Source of the DNA: Thraustochytrium sp. TN22
Lineage: Eukaryota; Sar; Bigyra; Thraustochytrida; Thraustochytriidae
Direction: 5' to 3'
Length of the DNA stretch: 64,000 nucleotides
Assembly (NCBI GenBank): GCA_013306675.1
Contig: JABLUY010000079.1
Location: 62,001 to 126,000, forward strand
Made by a program: the position numbers and the translations under genes. Positions within the stretch are counted from its first letter, which is position 1. The number at the start of each line of letters is the position of its first letter. Below the pieces are notes generated by a model that saw nothing but the letters and a program-made list of their open reading frames with translations, made no database searches and had not been told where the DNA came from. Shown piece by piece: positions 52,207-63,137 of the stretch.

Positions 52207-53647
52207 TGAGACTAGATTCGCCATTCCCGCCTGACTTCTTTCATTTTCAAATTGTAATCTAAGCTGTAATCTAAGCTTAGAGCTAAGCTAGAGCCAAGAA
52301 ACAAACTTTGGTAACGCTACTTCTACATGGGACGCTGCTCTCCCTTCCGGGCGCACTCGATAGCATTCGCGCCAGGCCACGCCAGATGGAGGTGGCGTCG
52401 CGCAGACCGGCTCGAGGCTCTTCTGCAGCGTGCTATCGAACCTCCCAGGCCAAAGCACGCTCCGTGCTCCTGGACCTCCGTTGCCGCCCCACCAGCCAGG
52501 CTCCACGGCTCCGCGCCGTCCACAGTCGCTCGCTCCCATCCTAGCTAGAGCTAGAGGCACTGTGCCCCGGCGCGTGAATTCACGCGGTCCAACGACTCTC
52601 TTTGGATTGCCAGCGAGAGCCTCTCGAGGCGGAGGGCCGCAGGCACCAGCGCCAGCGCAGGCGCAAGCGCAAGCTTGACCAGGCCGGCCATGGACAGGGA
52701 TCAACACGCGCGCTCGCTTGCTCGCGCGCGCGTGGCTCCACGCTCGCTCGCGCGAAGGCTAGCTCTAGCTTGCGTGCGGGCGTCGCCACCCAGGCATCGT
52801 TCGGGCCCTCCCTGTCCGGTGGAGAACGCAAGAGGCGGCGACACGGCGCGGGCCATGGCGACAAAACTTCCCGCGAGCCCGCGCGGGTCCAGGCTCTCTT
52901 GCCAACGAGTGTCCACCTCCACCATCACGGCATCAGGAGACGCTCCGTCCACGGCTGCGAGTAAAGGACCTGGACGGCGCGGACAAGCTGTTTTCGCTCG
53001 ACCTCACTGTCAATGTGTCGGGCGGGTCCGCGCCGTTGCCATGCTTCCAACAGATCTGCTGCGGGGCGACTCCAGGCGATGTGCAGGGTCCGGTCTGGTA
53101 GGTAATGTGCCGTTGCCCCATGTTCGTCTCTCTTTTACAACAGCAGATGGGCCGCGAGAGAGCGTGACAACTTCTGTTGGGAGCGGGCCGCCGCGGGTCG
53201 AGAGAGTTGGCAATGGAATTGGCGTGGCCCGTCTGACTGGCTGGCTGGCGCGGCCTTGGCTGCATGCCGAGCCTAGTTCCCTGTCTCTCTGCCTGCTGAT
53301 CCAGAATCCGAACTGGCGCCCCTCTGCCGGCGCAGCTCGCGCAGCGAGGGAGGCTCTCGCGCTCGCTATGCGGCTGGCCTGAGACGGCTTTACGCGGCCT
53401 ATTTGCGAGCGCACGGCAGGCGCGAGCCAGCCAGTCAGCCAGCCAGAGACACAGACAAAAGCAAGCGAGCAGGAGGGCGATTTCCAGCGATCTCTCGGTG
53501 TTTTGCTCGGGCGAGCTGGTCGTAAGCTAGCTAGCTAGAGAGAAAGTTCGCCATCACGACGCCGAGTACGAGCTTGAGGAGAAGGCCACTGTGCCGCTTC
53601 TGACGAGCGCGCTCGCCGGCGTCGTGGTCGCCTGGGTGGTCGCGCTC
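52207..53647. other. 1.4 kb region between the two kinase genes
   Basis: No supported gene. A duplicated TGTAATCTAAGC lies directly after kinase 1 (about 52252-52278). GAGCGAG/CAGCCAG simple repeats occur near 53420-53450 and a CTAGCTAGCTAG run near 53525-53540. It probably holds the 3' end of kinase 1 and the promoter of kinase 2. Confidence 0.55.
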
Positions 53648-55531
53648 ATGGGAAGCGGAGCGTCACGCGGACCGACAGAGAGCCTCGGGCCGATGAATGA
53701 CGCTGCCATCGCGCCAGGGAGTTGGATGACGAGGAGCTTCAGGCAGCGACAAATGTCCAAGAAGTCGAGGATGAACTCAATTTCGACCGGCATGGTGCGC
53801 GAGGTCATGCCAGGGCTGGCGACCAAGACGGACTCCAGCAAGCGCGAGCTGCGACGCAGCATAAGCAGCTTGACGCTACGCGAGTCAATTCACCAGACCC
53901 TCTCGGAGTCTCAGCGACTGGCGCCCTCGGTCTCGCGGCTGTGCTTCGGGAGCATTTCCTCCTTCTACAAGCTGCCCAGCGACAAGGACGGCAAGCTGGA
54001 GAAGTTGGGTGAGGGTTCTTCCTGCCAGGTTTTTCAGGGCCTGCGGGCGGGTGATGGCGCGGTGTTCGCCATCAAACGCCTCAATCGACGCGCGTCGCGC
54101 AAGGTGGTGCTGAACGAGCTCAAGATTCTGCGCCAGGTGGATCACCCAAATGTCGTACGTCTTCAGGACACCTTCGTGGACGACGTGGACGCCACCATTT
54201 ATTTCGTGCTCGAATATTGCGCGGGCGGCGACCTCTTCGACAACCTGAAGCTGCGCGGTCACTTCAGTGAGCCAGTCGCCGCGCGCATGCTCACCAAGAT
54301 GTTTCGCGCGGTGCAGCACCTGCACTCGCTTCGCATCGCGCATCGAGACCTGAAGCTGGAGAACTGGGTCATGCGGTATCGCGACACGGAGCCGGACCCA
54401 GTCCTGGTTGATTTTGGCCTCAGCCACCAGCTCGAGACGGACCACGAGCGCATGCGCGATTGTCTGGGCACCTCCTTTTACGTCGCGCCGGAGACGGTAC
54501 GCAAGAACTATGGGCTCACTTGCGACGTGTGGGCGCTCGGCGTCATCACCTACATGATCCTCTCGGGCAAGACGCCGTTTGGAGGCAAGGACGATCAAGA
54601 GGTGCTGCACCGTATTCTGCACTGCAACGTGACCTTTATTAGCCCGGTCTGGACCACGGTGAGCGCTCTTGGCAAGGAGTTCATTTGCGCGCTGCTCACC
54701 AAGGATCCAGCGAAGCGGCCCACCCTGGACCAGGCGCTCGAGCACGCCTGGATGTTGCAGCACAACGGCAACACGGCGGCGTCCTCGCCTACGCAGGTCG
54801 CTGCGCGCTACCGCGCCGCGCAGGAGTGCCTGGACCGCATGCGCGCCTTTTCGCGCCGCCCGACGCTGCAGCGCATGGCGCTCACGCTCTGGGCGAGCGA
54901 CGGCCCGCTGCGCGCGGATGCTAATGTGCGCCGGACCTTTGAGGTTCTCTGCATTGATGGCACCGGCTCTGTGCCGCTTGCCGTCAAAGACACGCTCGTG
55001 GACGGCCGCGAGCGGCGCCAGTTTGCCTCGGCCTTCGCGTCGCTCTGCGACATGCCGGGCCGCCGCATGTCCTTCCAGGTCTTTAGCGCGCTCTACCTGG
55101 ACCCTGCAGAATTGCCTAGCTTTCGTGGCGATTCCTCCACCATGGACCGCATCTTTGAAGCCCTGGCCACGGGCGCTGACTTCATCACTGCGGCTTCGCT
55201 GCGCGCCTGCATCGGCCCTCTCGAGAGCATCCTTGCCATGAACGACGAATCGAACCGTCAGCTGCGCACGCAGGGGAGCGCTGCTTTCGTTGCCGTGCTG
55301 GAGGAAGCGCAGCAGGCAACTCAGGGCCGCCTATCGCGAGATGCTTTCCGCGCGTTGCTCGTCGGCGACCGCCCACCGATGGCTCCCACTTCTGATGCCG
55401 CCCTAACTACAGCCCGCAGCAACGATAGCTGCGCTAGCGAGTCTATGGGCGACCACACGCTGGACTGTCTGACCGACACCATTAGCTCTGAGCGCCCCGA
55501 GGAGTCTTCGCAGAGTCGAGTTCTCTTCTGA
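53648..55531 (+). CDS. CAMK-like Ser/Thr kinase, predicted N-myristoylated (kinase 2)
   Basis: 627 residues from ATG 53648. The N-terminus MGSGAS again fits the myristoylation signal, so this ATG is preferred over a GTG 19 codons upstream that would precede it with a hydrophobic stretch. The kinase domain starts near residue 116: GEGSSCQVF, Lys143 in FAIKRL, HRD Asp234 in HRDLKLENW, DFG Asp255, APE in VAPETVRKNYG, and DVWALGVITYMILSGKTPFGG. It is CAMK-group and catalytically complete. The C-terminus resembles that of kinase 1 in layout, but EF-hand loops are degenerate (CIDGTGSVPL). The two genes are a tandem, diverged duplication with the same orientation and lipid anchor. Confidence 0.9.
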   Translation: MGSGASRGPTESLGPMNDAAIAPGSWMTRSFRQRQMSKKSRMNSISTGMVREVMPGLATKTDSSKRELRRSISSLTLRESIHQTLSESQRLAPSVSRLCFGSISSFYKLPSDKDGKLEKLGEGSSCQVFQGLRAGDGAVFAIKRLNRRASRKVVLNELKILRQVDHPNVVRLQDTFVDDVDATIYFVLEYCAGGDLFDNLKLRGHFSEPVAARMLTKMFRAVQHLHSLRIAHRDLKLENWVMRYRDTEPDPVLVDFGLSHQLETDHERMRDCLGTSFYVAPETVRKNYGLTCDVWALGVITYMILSGKTPFGGKDDQEVLHRILHCNVTFISPVWTTVSALGKEFICALLTKDPAKRPTLDQALEHAWMLQHNGNTAASSPTQVAARYRAAQECLDRMRAFSRRPTLQRMALTLWASDGPLRADANVRRTFEVLCIDGTGSVPLAVKDTLVDGRERRQFASAFASLCDMPGRRMSFQVFSALYLDPAELPSFRGDSSTMDRIFEALATGADFITAASLRACIGPLESILAMNDESNRQLRTQGSAAFVAVLEEAQQATQGRLSRDAFRALLVGDRPPMAPTSDAALTTARSNDSCASESMGDHTLDCLTDTISSERPEESSQSRVLF

Positions 55532-55813
55532 GCAAACAGCTCTCTACAAGAGGAGGAGAGAGAGAGAGGGAGACAGAGGGAGACAGAGACAGACAGAGAG
55601 AGACAGAGCCATCTTTGGATAGCTACCAGCTAAGATGAAGGGCATCGGCGACTGGCATGGTCAAATTAGGCGAGGGACGAGACAGACGCGGTTGAATACG
55701 TACAATCTTTTCTTTTTTGCGCATCAACACCACCGCCACCATCCTTTCCCGTCATCATCCATTTCCCTGGAATGGGTCGTAAGGGCGCTTGATTGTCGCG
55801 CCTTACATGAGAT
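55532..55813. other. Convergent 3' region with GA-rich microsatellite
   Basis: 282 bp between the stops of kinase 2 and the FIBP homologue. A GA/GACAGA-rich run occupies about 55549-55610. Confidence 0.7.
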
Positions 55814-57637
55814 TTAGCTCTGCTGGCATAGGCGAGCGTAGACTCGGTTGCACATGGGCGCCATGGCCTCCATGTACACATTCCACTCGGGTGTGGCCAG
55901 CTCAAGGAGCTCAAAGGCACGCTGCGTCCCCTCGAGCAGATAGCGGTAGGCAAAGGGCTGCAGGCCGGTGTTGGCACGGATTGGCTCGCACAGTTGCTGG
56001 CTGATGTCCTCGAAGAGGTCGCGTAGTTCCTTGGCCTGGCCCAGGCCCGCGCCAATGTTCACGAGCGCCTTAATCCAGGTCTTGTAGCGCGCCTTCTGCT
56101 TCAAGCGACGAAACGCCGGGCCTGCGCGTGCTGGCATGGTCTCTTGCATGTGCGCGAGCCCCTTACGCACAATGGTGTCCAGCAGCGATCGCGTCCCGAG
56201 GACGTGCGACTTGTGGGTGCGCCAGCGCGCGATGAGCGAAGGGCTGATGTCCATTGAGGTGTTGCCTGGGCGCACCAGGTTGTGTGTCGCGTGAATGCGC
56301 TGTCCGTACGAGAGACTGGTGACGCCGCCGGCGGTCGACGCGGGGGTTCCGGGCCCGGCCGGCTCGCTCGCCGAGGCGACCAAACCAGATCCCGGCGGCA
56401 CGGCGTGCGGTTCCGAGGTCGTGGTGCCCGTTCGGCCGTCTCGGAGGAGTGCGTCGCGCACCTGCTTCGGTCCGGGCCCTTCGTCGTCACTCGCGTCGCC
56501 ATTTTCCAGGTCGTCGTTGCCGGCGCCGTCCGAGTTCGATCCGGCGTCGTCGCCGAGGTCCTCGGCGCCATCCGAGTCGGCGTCCTGCTGGTCCAAGCCG
56601 CCTGCCTCGTCCTCGGCGTCCGCCTTGGGCTCTGGCGCGCCGGGCGCCGCCGCAACCGCCTGCTGCTCAAAATATTGCCGCCCAGTGAACGGCGGCGCCT
56701 GCACGCCGGAGCCGCCCGGGCCAGCCGTCTCCTTGACCCAGTGAATGAGCATGAGTGCCGCGCAGTACTCGAGGTCAGCCAGCGAGAGGAAGCCCGTCCG
56801 CTTCCTGCTCGTGAGCGGGTGAAACTTGTTGTAGAGCAAGAAGAGCAGGCACGTGTAGCGCTCTGCGAGAGACCAAGGCAGCAGAAATTGCTCCACGATC
56901 GCGCTGGTGATGCTGCCCTCAAAGTTGCGCTCGTCCAGCGCCGTGTAGATGCGCCGCAGGTTATCGAACTGCCGCCGGCAGCTCGGCAGCAGCACGCCCG
57001 TTGTCTCCGCCACCTCGTCCAGGTCCTTGCGCGCCCGAGTCGTGAGCTTGCGCCCCATGAGCTCCCGGAACACGCGGTCGTCAAACTCGTAGTACCTCCG
57101 CACAAGATAGTGCTGCAAGCGCGGTTGCAGCTGCATGAGCGTCTGCCTCCGCAGCAGCTGCGGCTGCACCAGCTGCTCCTCCAGCAGCTCGAAGAGCCTG
57201 TACTGGTCCAGCGTGTCTCGGTACAGCAGCAGGAGCAGCAGCCGCTCGTCGTTGTCCGGCTCGTCGCCCATCAAACTGCGCCGGCAGTAGACCACCTTGT
57301 CCTCGCGCAGCCCAAGCAGCCACAGGTCGAAGACGCCCACATTCAGGCTCACCGGCTCGGTCTGCGCCACATGGAAGACCGTCGTCGACGAGTCCACCTC
57401 CTCCTGCAGCATGCGCGCCATCGCCGCAAAGCTCCACCGCGGCGTTGGCGTCGGCGTCGGTGTCGGCGTCGGCGTCGGTGTTGGCGTCGGCGTCGGCGTC
57501 GGCGTTGACGTTTGCGAGGGCAGCTGCATGGCGGCGGCCGCGGCCGCCAGAGCCCCGCTGCCAGCGGGGCCGCCAGCAGCGAGACCGCCGGCGCTACCGC
57601 CAGAGCCTGCTGCGGCCGCTGGCCCCGCCGGCCCCGC

Positions 57638-57685
<48 letters not shown>

Positions 57686-57703
57686 GCTGCGCTCGCCCTC
57701 CAT
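55814..57703 (-). CDS. FIBP: FIBP homologue (acidic FGF intracellular-binding protein family)
   Basis: 629 residues from ATG 57701-57703. Poly-Ala and a Thr-Pro run occupy the first 85 residues. The FIBP domain follows: VFDLWLLGL, RYYEFDDRVFRELMGRKL, RKDLDEVAETTGVLLPSCRRQFDN (near-identical to human FIBP TKKDLDDISTKTGI...SCRRQFDN), FLLPWSLAERY, FLSLADLEYCAALMLIHW and, at the C-terminus, ALVNIGAGLGQAKELRDLFED and ICEP-like QLCEPIR. An acidic, Gly/Pro-rich insertion of about 150 residues splits the domain after the LIHWV block. The human protein is about 360 residues. FIBP binds internalised FGF1 in animals, but its wide eukaryotic presence implies an older intracellular role that remains unknown. 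The start could instead be one of the internal Met residues before the Thr-Pro run. Confidence 0.92.
57443..57514 (-). repeat. GGCGTC-type hexamer run encoding Thr-Pro
   Basis: About twelve hexamer units GGCGT(C/T) or GG(T)GT(C) on the plus strand, read on the minus strand as Thr-Pro dipeptides in the FIBP homologue N-terminus. Confidence 0.9.
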
Positions 57704-58821
57704 GGCGCTGGCCAGAAGCAGCTTTGCTGCAGCGGCGACTCGGAGGACGACCTGGACTCGGACGAGCTCGCTGGCAAGACGGAGGCGGGCCCGGAGGCGG
57801 AGAACGAGCGAGCAGCGGCCTGCCAAGACACAGGGCGAGAGCGAGCAAACGGCGGCCCGACCGGGCACGCGGCGAGGAGCGAGCGAGCGAGCAAAACGAG
57901 CGAGCGAGCGAGCGAGCGAGCGACGATCTGCCAGCGGACCGGGACAAGAGCGTGCGGACGATGACGGCAGCCTCCTGGCTGCACACGCGCAGGCCGAGAC
58001 AAGACTCATCCCTCAGATCTCGATCAAGACGAGCAGAGTAAGATGGGCAGGTGGCTGCTCGTGCTCGTGGGAGGTCAAGCTGCAGATGACTTGGGTACCA
58101 TGGTAAGGCCAAGGTGAAAGAAAGGTGATAGGAGCTTCGCCACGGTCGTAGCGCGTGGCTAGCAGCGTACAGGCTCAGTCTGGCGGCAGAGACGGCGTCG
58201 CCCGCGACTTGTGCGGCCACATTTTGCGGTGCCGCGACTCGTTCTGGGCCGGTTCGGACCTCGATCCACGACCGAGGGCCAGAGGACCTCACTCGCACAG
58301 CACATACCAACCCCGCGCCAGGCGCGGCCAGGCAAAGCTACAAAATTCCACGACGCTCTTTGTCCTCATTGAGGACCCGGAGCTCCACGGCGTCGAGGCT
58401 GTTGGTCTCGACGCCCAGCACGATGACATCCTCCACGAGCACGTCGAGGTGGACTGCGACAACTCGTAGGCGGGGCGTCTCCTCTCGGATGGCGCAGCGG
58501 AGGAGCTGGACAAAGTCCTGGCGCGTCTCCTGGGCGAATCGCCGGCGCCGGGGCGCGTGGGTGGCCTCGGCGGCGGCGACGGCGACCAGGACGAGGACGA
58601 CGAGCACGAGGTCCTCGTCCAGCCTGAGGTGGACGAGGAGCAACAGCAACAGACCCCAATCCAAGTCCGCCGACGGCAGGTGGAGGCGCGGAGCTCCGAC
58701 CACTCGCGCGCGGGCGGGTAGGGCGCGCGGCGCGCGGCGCGGCGCCGCGCGCGCGGCGGCGGCGTGTGCGGAGGCCGCCTCGTCGCCGAGGGCGTTGGCG
58801 GCGACCTCGGAGGGCGTCGCG
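57704..58821. other. 1.1 kb divergent region between FIBP and the F-box/ankyrin gene
   Basis: No gene with a start codon can be supported. A GAGC/GCGA tetramer run lies at about 57895-57925. Two stretches look more protein-like than background: plus strand 58470-58723 (reads EELDKVLARLLGESP, then an acidic Gln-rich part) and minus strand 58338-58490 (ends in stop at 58338). Neither has an ATG in frame; they could be remnants or exons of an unrecognised gene. Confidence 0.5.
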
Positions 58822-60942
58822 ATGACGGGCACCGAGACGAAGCCCGACGCGGCAGCGACGCCGGCGGGGGCGCGCGCGCGGGGTCGTCGCGCGCGCGGAG
58901 GCGGAGGGCGCCGTCGGCGCGGCGGGCGGCCCCGTGAGCGCCGGCAGCAGGCGCAGCAGGCGCAGCAGGCGCAGCAGCAGCCGGCGCAGCAGGCGCAGAG
59001 GGGCCTGGAGATGCTGCCGGAGCCTGTGCTGTGGCGTGTCGCCTCGTTCCTCGGGCTCGTACAGGACGTGCAGGCGCTGCGCGCCAGCTCGCGCGCAATG
59101 CTGGAGGCGGTGCGCGAGAACCCTTGGGCCGCGCTTGTCATGCACGGGCGGCTCTCGCGGCCTGCGTGGCGGAAGCTGGACGCGCGCCTGCTTGGTCGCC
59201 AGCTGCAGCATCTGTCGGTGCAGTACAGCAACATCGAGGCGGACGTGCTCCAGGGGCTTTTGGACTCGCACGCACCGACGCTGCAGTCCTTTGAGTGCAT
59301 CAAGGTGTACTCGTCGCCGCTCACGGCCTCGGTCCTGACGCACCCGCGCCGGTTCCCTGCGCTGCGCGAGTTTAGCACCTGCGGGTTGCGCGGGCTGTCG
59401 CTCATGGATGCTGCGCAGGAAGATCGCATCGTGGAGCTCTGGCGCGGTGGCGACCCCGGCTTCGCCAGCCTGCGCGCCGTTGCGCTGACCAATGTGCGCC
59501 TCCGCGCGCCGCTCGTGCTCGCGCTTTTGACGTGGGGCGACATTGAGCAGCTGCACCTGGGTGGGAGCGAGATCGCTGACCGCGAGGCGCTCGGACCGCG
59601 CGGTGCACGCATGCCGACGCGGCTGCGGGCGCTGGAGGCCACCTTTTGGGAGCCCGAGGTCGTGGCCGACCTGGTGGCGCGCGTCGATCCGGCACCCCTG
59701 GTGGTCGACTATTGCCGACCGTCCAGCATCCCTTCCGACTGGGGCACGGGCGGAGCGAGCCTGTGCGCTCGGGGCAGCGCCATGGCACGCGACCGCTACG
59801 GCCGTACGGTGCTTCACGTCCTGGCTATGGCCTGCCCGGAGGACGATCCCCAGCTCGCGACGGATGCTGGGCTCGAGGAAGCCTTCTCGCGCGTCCTCCA
59901 GCTCAATCCCAGCATCGACCAGCGCGACAACAAGTCGCGCACCGCGCTTCACGTGGCGTGCACGTACGGGTGTGCGCCTCTGCTGCGTGCGCTGTGGGCC
60001 CTGGCCCCGGCTGGCCCGGACATGCTCGCGCGCGCCATGACGCTGCGCACGATCGGCGGTGAGACACCACTTTACGTGGCGGCGCTCAAGGGCTTCACCG
60101 AGTGCGTCGCCATCTTGTGCGCAGCGCTCGACCGCCACGTTTCTCAGACTGCCCCGCGCCAGCGAAAGGCCGAGCGCTCTGTCATGCTGCAGAAGCTGGT
60201 CAACGCCGACCTGTGGACGCCGCTGCATGGTGCCGCCATTGGCGGCCACATCGAGTGTGCCAACCACCTGCTGCGCGCTGGCTTCCACCCGCAGATGCGT
60301 ACGAAGGATAGCGAGACCTCGCTGCACGTGGCCTGCTTCGCAGGCCACGTTTCCATGCTCAACACACTCCTGGCGCACGGCGGCGCGCTCGACGCCACTG
60401 CCGAGCGTGTCGCCGTCCGCGCCAAGCAGCTCCAGTGCGTGGATTTCGTGCGACGCATCTTGCGCGAGTCGCAGCACGCCAACACCGTCGGCGACCGTCT
60501 CAAGCCGCCGTCCACGCGCAAGCAATCGACCTCGTCGTCGGATGCTGCGAGAGCGTCTTCTAGGAACAGCCAGTCCAAGGAGCAGCCGGGAAAGCAGCAG
60601 CACAAGCAGCAACAGCAGCAGCAGCAGCACACGCGCACGCACACGCACAAGCAGCAACGACAGCAGCCCCAGCAGCCAGAGCACAAGGACGGCCTTGAGG
60701 TGCGCCTTTCGCCCAAGAACGCGGTATCGACCGCCGCCAACAAGCCCGAGCCTGAGTCAGCTGCCGCGCATAGCAAGCCGCCGCCGCCCTCATCGTCGCG
60801 CCGCCACCGCCGCCATCGCCGCTCGCGCCAGCCTGGTGCGGCGTCGGCTTCGGCCCCGTCAACGGCGACGTCACAGGCAACGTCAAAGGCGTCGTCAAAG
60901 ACTACGCCAAAGGCGACGTCAAAGGCAACGTCAAAGGTGTGA
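58822..60942 (+). CDS. F-box-like/ankyrin-repeat protein
   Basis: 706 residues from ATG 58822. A basic, Gln/Ala-rich start precedes an F-box-like helix set (about 64-105, MLPEPVLWRVASFLGL...LRASSRAMLEAV). A leucine-rich middle section follows, then five ankyrin repeats (about 322-530): GRTVLHVLAM, SRTALHVACTYG, GETPLYVAALKG, LWTPLHGAAIGGHIEC and SETSLHVACFAGHV. The tail is Gln/His-rich and ends in TSKATSK-type repeats generated by short DNA repeats (60868-60942). F-box plus ankyrin suggests a substrate receptor of an SCF ubiquitin ligase; that is inference since the F-box is judged by pattern only. Open frame before 58822 is Arg/Ser-rich and excluded. Confidence 0.82.
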   Translation: MTGTETKPDAAATPAGARARGRRARGGGGRRRRGGRPRERRQQAQQAQQAQQQPAQQAQRGLEMLPEPVLWRVASFLGLVQDVQALRASSRAMLEAVRENPWAALVMHGRLSRPAWRKLDARLLGRQLQHLSVQYSNIEADVLQGLLDSHAPTLQSFECIKVYSSPLTASVLTHPRRFPALREFSTCGLRGLSLMDAAQEDRIVELWRGGDPGFASLRAVALTNVRLRAPLVLALLTWGDIEQLHLGGSEIADREALGPRGARMPTRLRALEATFWEPEVVADLVARVDPAPLVVDYCRPSSIPSDWGTGGASLCARGSAMARDRYGRTVLHVLAMACPEDDPQLATDAGLEEAFSRVLQLNPSIDQRDNKSRTALHVACTYGCAPLLRALWALAPAGPDMLARAMTLRTIGGETPLYVAALKGFTECVAILCAALDRHVSQTAPRQRKAERSVMLQKLVNADLWTPLHGAAIGGHIECANHLLRAGFHPQMRTKDSETSLHVACFAGHVSMLNTLLAHGGALDATAERVAVRAKQLQCVDFVRRILRESQHANTVGDRLKPPSTRKQSTSSSDAARASSRNSQSKEQPGKQQHKQQQQQQQHTRTHTHKQQRQQPQQPEHKDGLEVRLSPKNAVSTAANKPEPESAAAHSKPPPPSSSRRHRRHRRSRQPGAASASAPSTATSQATSKASSKTTPKATSKATSKV

Positions 60943-60956
60943 TGTCAGAGATGACG

Positions 60957-61121
60957 TCAATGACGACTTGAGTTGCGCATGTCTTTGTACAGTTCAATCT
61001 TCACTTCCTCGTCCATAATTTCGTGCGGGTGCAACTTGCTCGCAACCAGGCCCTGCTTGCCTTGAGCAGCCGTCTGACGTTGCTTCCAAATGATCTCTTC
61101 CAAGATCATTTGCTTGCGCAT
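60957..61121 (-). CDS. Small hypothetical open frame, 54 residues
   Basis: ATG 61119-61121 to stop 60957. The predicted peptide (begins MRKQMILEEIIWKQRQ, includes KLHPHEIMDEEVKIELYKDM) is balanced, helical and charged. It lacks the Arg/Ala/Ser bias of chance frames here, and its codons end in A or T more often than the neighbours. It could be a real small protein, a last exon or a recent arrival. No family recognised. Confidence 0.3.
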   Translation of the reverse strand: MRKQMILEEIIWKQRQTAAQGKQGLVASKLHPHEIMDEEVKIELYKDMRNSSRH

Positions 61122-61503
61122 ATCGTTTGGGCCTATGCGCCTCGTTCTTCCTCTCCGCCGCGCTCGCTCATCTCGTCGCAAGCTTGAGCTTGAGCATGTG
61201 CCTGTGCATTCCAAGTCGTTTTGTGATCTCGCTCCTTGGAAGGGTATCGCTCGTTTTGCTTGTGTGTTTGCACAGAAGGCATCGCTCATTGTGCTTATGC
61301 CTGCACCCTTTCTGATCTTGCTCTTCGGCCGACGTCCTTCGCTTGCTCGCCCGCTCATGCTCGTGCTCTTACTCCTCGACCTTCTCGACCGCCTTCGACC
61401 GCAACATCGTCGTCGCCACCCTTGCTGCCGTCCCTGTCGTCGTCCTCGTCGTCGCTCTTGCCCTTCGGCCGACGTTCTTCGCTCGCTCGCCCGTTCATGC
61501 TCA

Positions 61504-61733
<230 letters not shown>

Positions 61734-61952
61734 TCGTCGCCGCCCTTGCCGCCCTTGCCGCCGTCCTTGTCGCCGTTGTCGTCGTCGCCCTTGCCGTCGT
61801 CCTCGTCGTCGTCCTTCACCAGGCGCCCACGGCCAGCAGAGCCCGACTCGGAGCGGCGAGCGGCGAGCGGCGAGCGGCGCGCGGCGCGCGGCGAGCGGCG
61901 AGCGGCGCGCGCGGGGCGGGCGCGGCGGAACGCGCGGAACGGTGCTGCGACC

Positions 61953-63137
61953 ATGAACAGAGATGAGGCGCTGCGCGCGAGGCAGATCGGGAGCAGGGCG
62001 CTCGACGAGGGCAACTTTGAAAAGGCCGTGAGGTTCTTGGAGAAGAGCCTGAGCATGTTTGAGACGCCCGAGGCCAAGGCGCTGCTGGCCAAGGCGCAGC
62101 GCGGCGAGAGCGGCGCGAGCGGCGCGTCGGCGTCCGCCAAGGGTAGCGCGGGCGCCAGCGGCGCGGGCGTGCGCCAGCGCGCCGGGCGCACCGGGTCAGC
62201 GCCCGCCGCCAGCTCGGCCCGCGACACGCCGCAGGACACGCGGCCGTACACGGCAGAGCAGGTGCGCATCGTGCGCGAGATCACGCAGTGCCGCGACCTG
62301 TACGGCATGCTGGGCGTCACGCGCAGCGCCACGGCCGTCGAGATCAAAAAGGCCTACCGCAAGCGCGCCGTCAAGGTGCACCCAGACAAGAACAGCGCCC
62401 CCGGCGCCGACGAGGCCTTCAAGAACATCAACAAGGCATTCAGTGTGCTGAGCGACGACACCAAGCGCTCAGACTACGACCGCTTTGGCGACGCCTCCGA
62501 CAACCCGGCGCAGCAGTACACGCGCAGGTACCACGCGGACGACTTTGACCCGGCCGACATCTTCCGCGAGGTCTTCGGCGCGCAGTTTGGCGCGTCCATG
62601 GGTGGGCCCGGCGTGCGCATGTACAATTTCGGCCCCGGCGGCATGCACCGCCAGCGCGGCGGCCACCCGGCGGCCGGTCACCCGGGCGCGGCCGGCGGCG
62701 CCGGCGGCAGCATCATGCAGCTACTGCCGCTGCTCATCCTCTTCCTCATGAGCTTTGCCTCGCTGCCTATGCAGCAGGAGGCCTACTTTTCGCTGCGCCA
62801 GACCGCGCGCTACCCGGTGCAGCGCACCACTTCGGAGCCCCACGTCATGCCAGATATCAAGTTTTATGTCAACAGCGACACGCACCGCCGCATGTTCCGC
62901 GAGCCACCACTGCGCCGTCAGGTCGAGTCTGAGGTGCAGCAGACCTACGCGCACCATGTAGAGAACTTGTGCCAGACCGACAAGCGCGAGCTCCGCCGCC
63001 GCGGTCTCTCCACCGCCAACGACCCGGATTCCTGTGTCGAGCTCATGCGCATCAAGCAGTATCACTACGACGCCTCCTCGCGCAACGACGCTCGGACCAA
63101 GCGAAAGCAGTCTGCCCGCGCCGACGGCAGAGGCTGA
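61953..63137 (+). CDS. DNAJB12/DNAJB14-like ER membrane J-protein
   Basis: 394 residues from ATG 61953. The N-terminus ([17 protein letters not shown]...[12 protein letters not shown]) matches the DNAJB12/14 start. The J domain spans about 113-179 ([24 protein letters not shown] in KVHPDKN, and SDYDRFG). A Gly-rich linker with YNFGPGGMH is followed by a membrane segment (about 254-272, [19 protein letters not shown]) and a DUF1977-type C-terminal domain ([20 protein letters not shown]-like [10 protein letters not shown]). These proteins sit in the ER membrane with the J domain in the cytosol and recruit Hsp70 for ER-associated degradation. The open frame reaches to 61236 through the hexamer array, but the family N-terminus fits the ATG at 61953. 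Confidence 0.94.
   Translation: MNRDEALRARQIGSRALDEGNFEKAVRFLEKSLSMFETPEAKALLAKAQRGESGASGASASAKGSAGASGAGVRQRAGRTGSAPAASSARDTPQDTRPYTAEQVRIVREITQCRDLYGMLGVTRSATAVEIKKAYRKRAVKVHPDKNSAPGADEAFKNINKAFSVLSDDTKRSDYDRFGDASDNPAQQYTRRYHADDFDPADIFREVFGAQFGASMGGPGVRMYNFGPGGMHRQRGGHPAAGHPGAAGGAGGSIMQLLPLLILFLMSFASLPMQQEAYFSLRQTARYPVQRTTSEPHVMPDIKFYVNSDTHRRMFREPPLRRQVESEVQQTYAHHVENLCQTDKRELRRRGLSTANDPDSCVELMRIKQYHYDASSRNDARTKRKQSARADGRG

Noticed and set aside
52288-53414. Overlapping frames of 80-235 residues between the kinase genes
   Set aside because: No domain, mutually overlapping on both strands, low-complexity composition.
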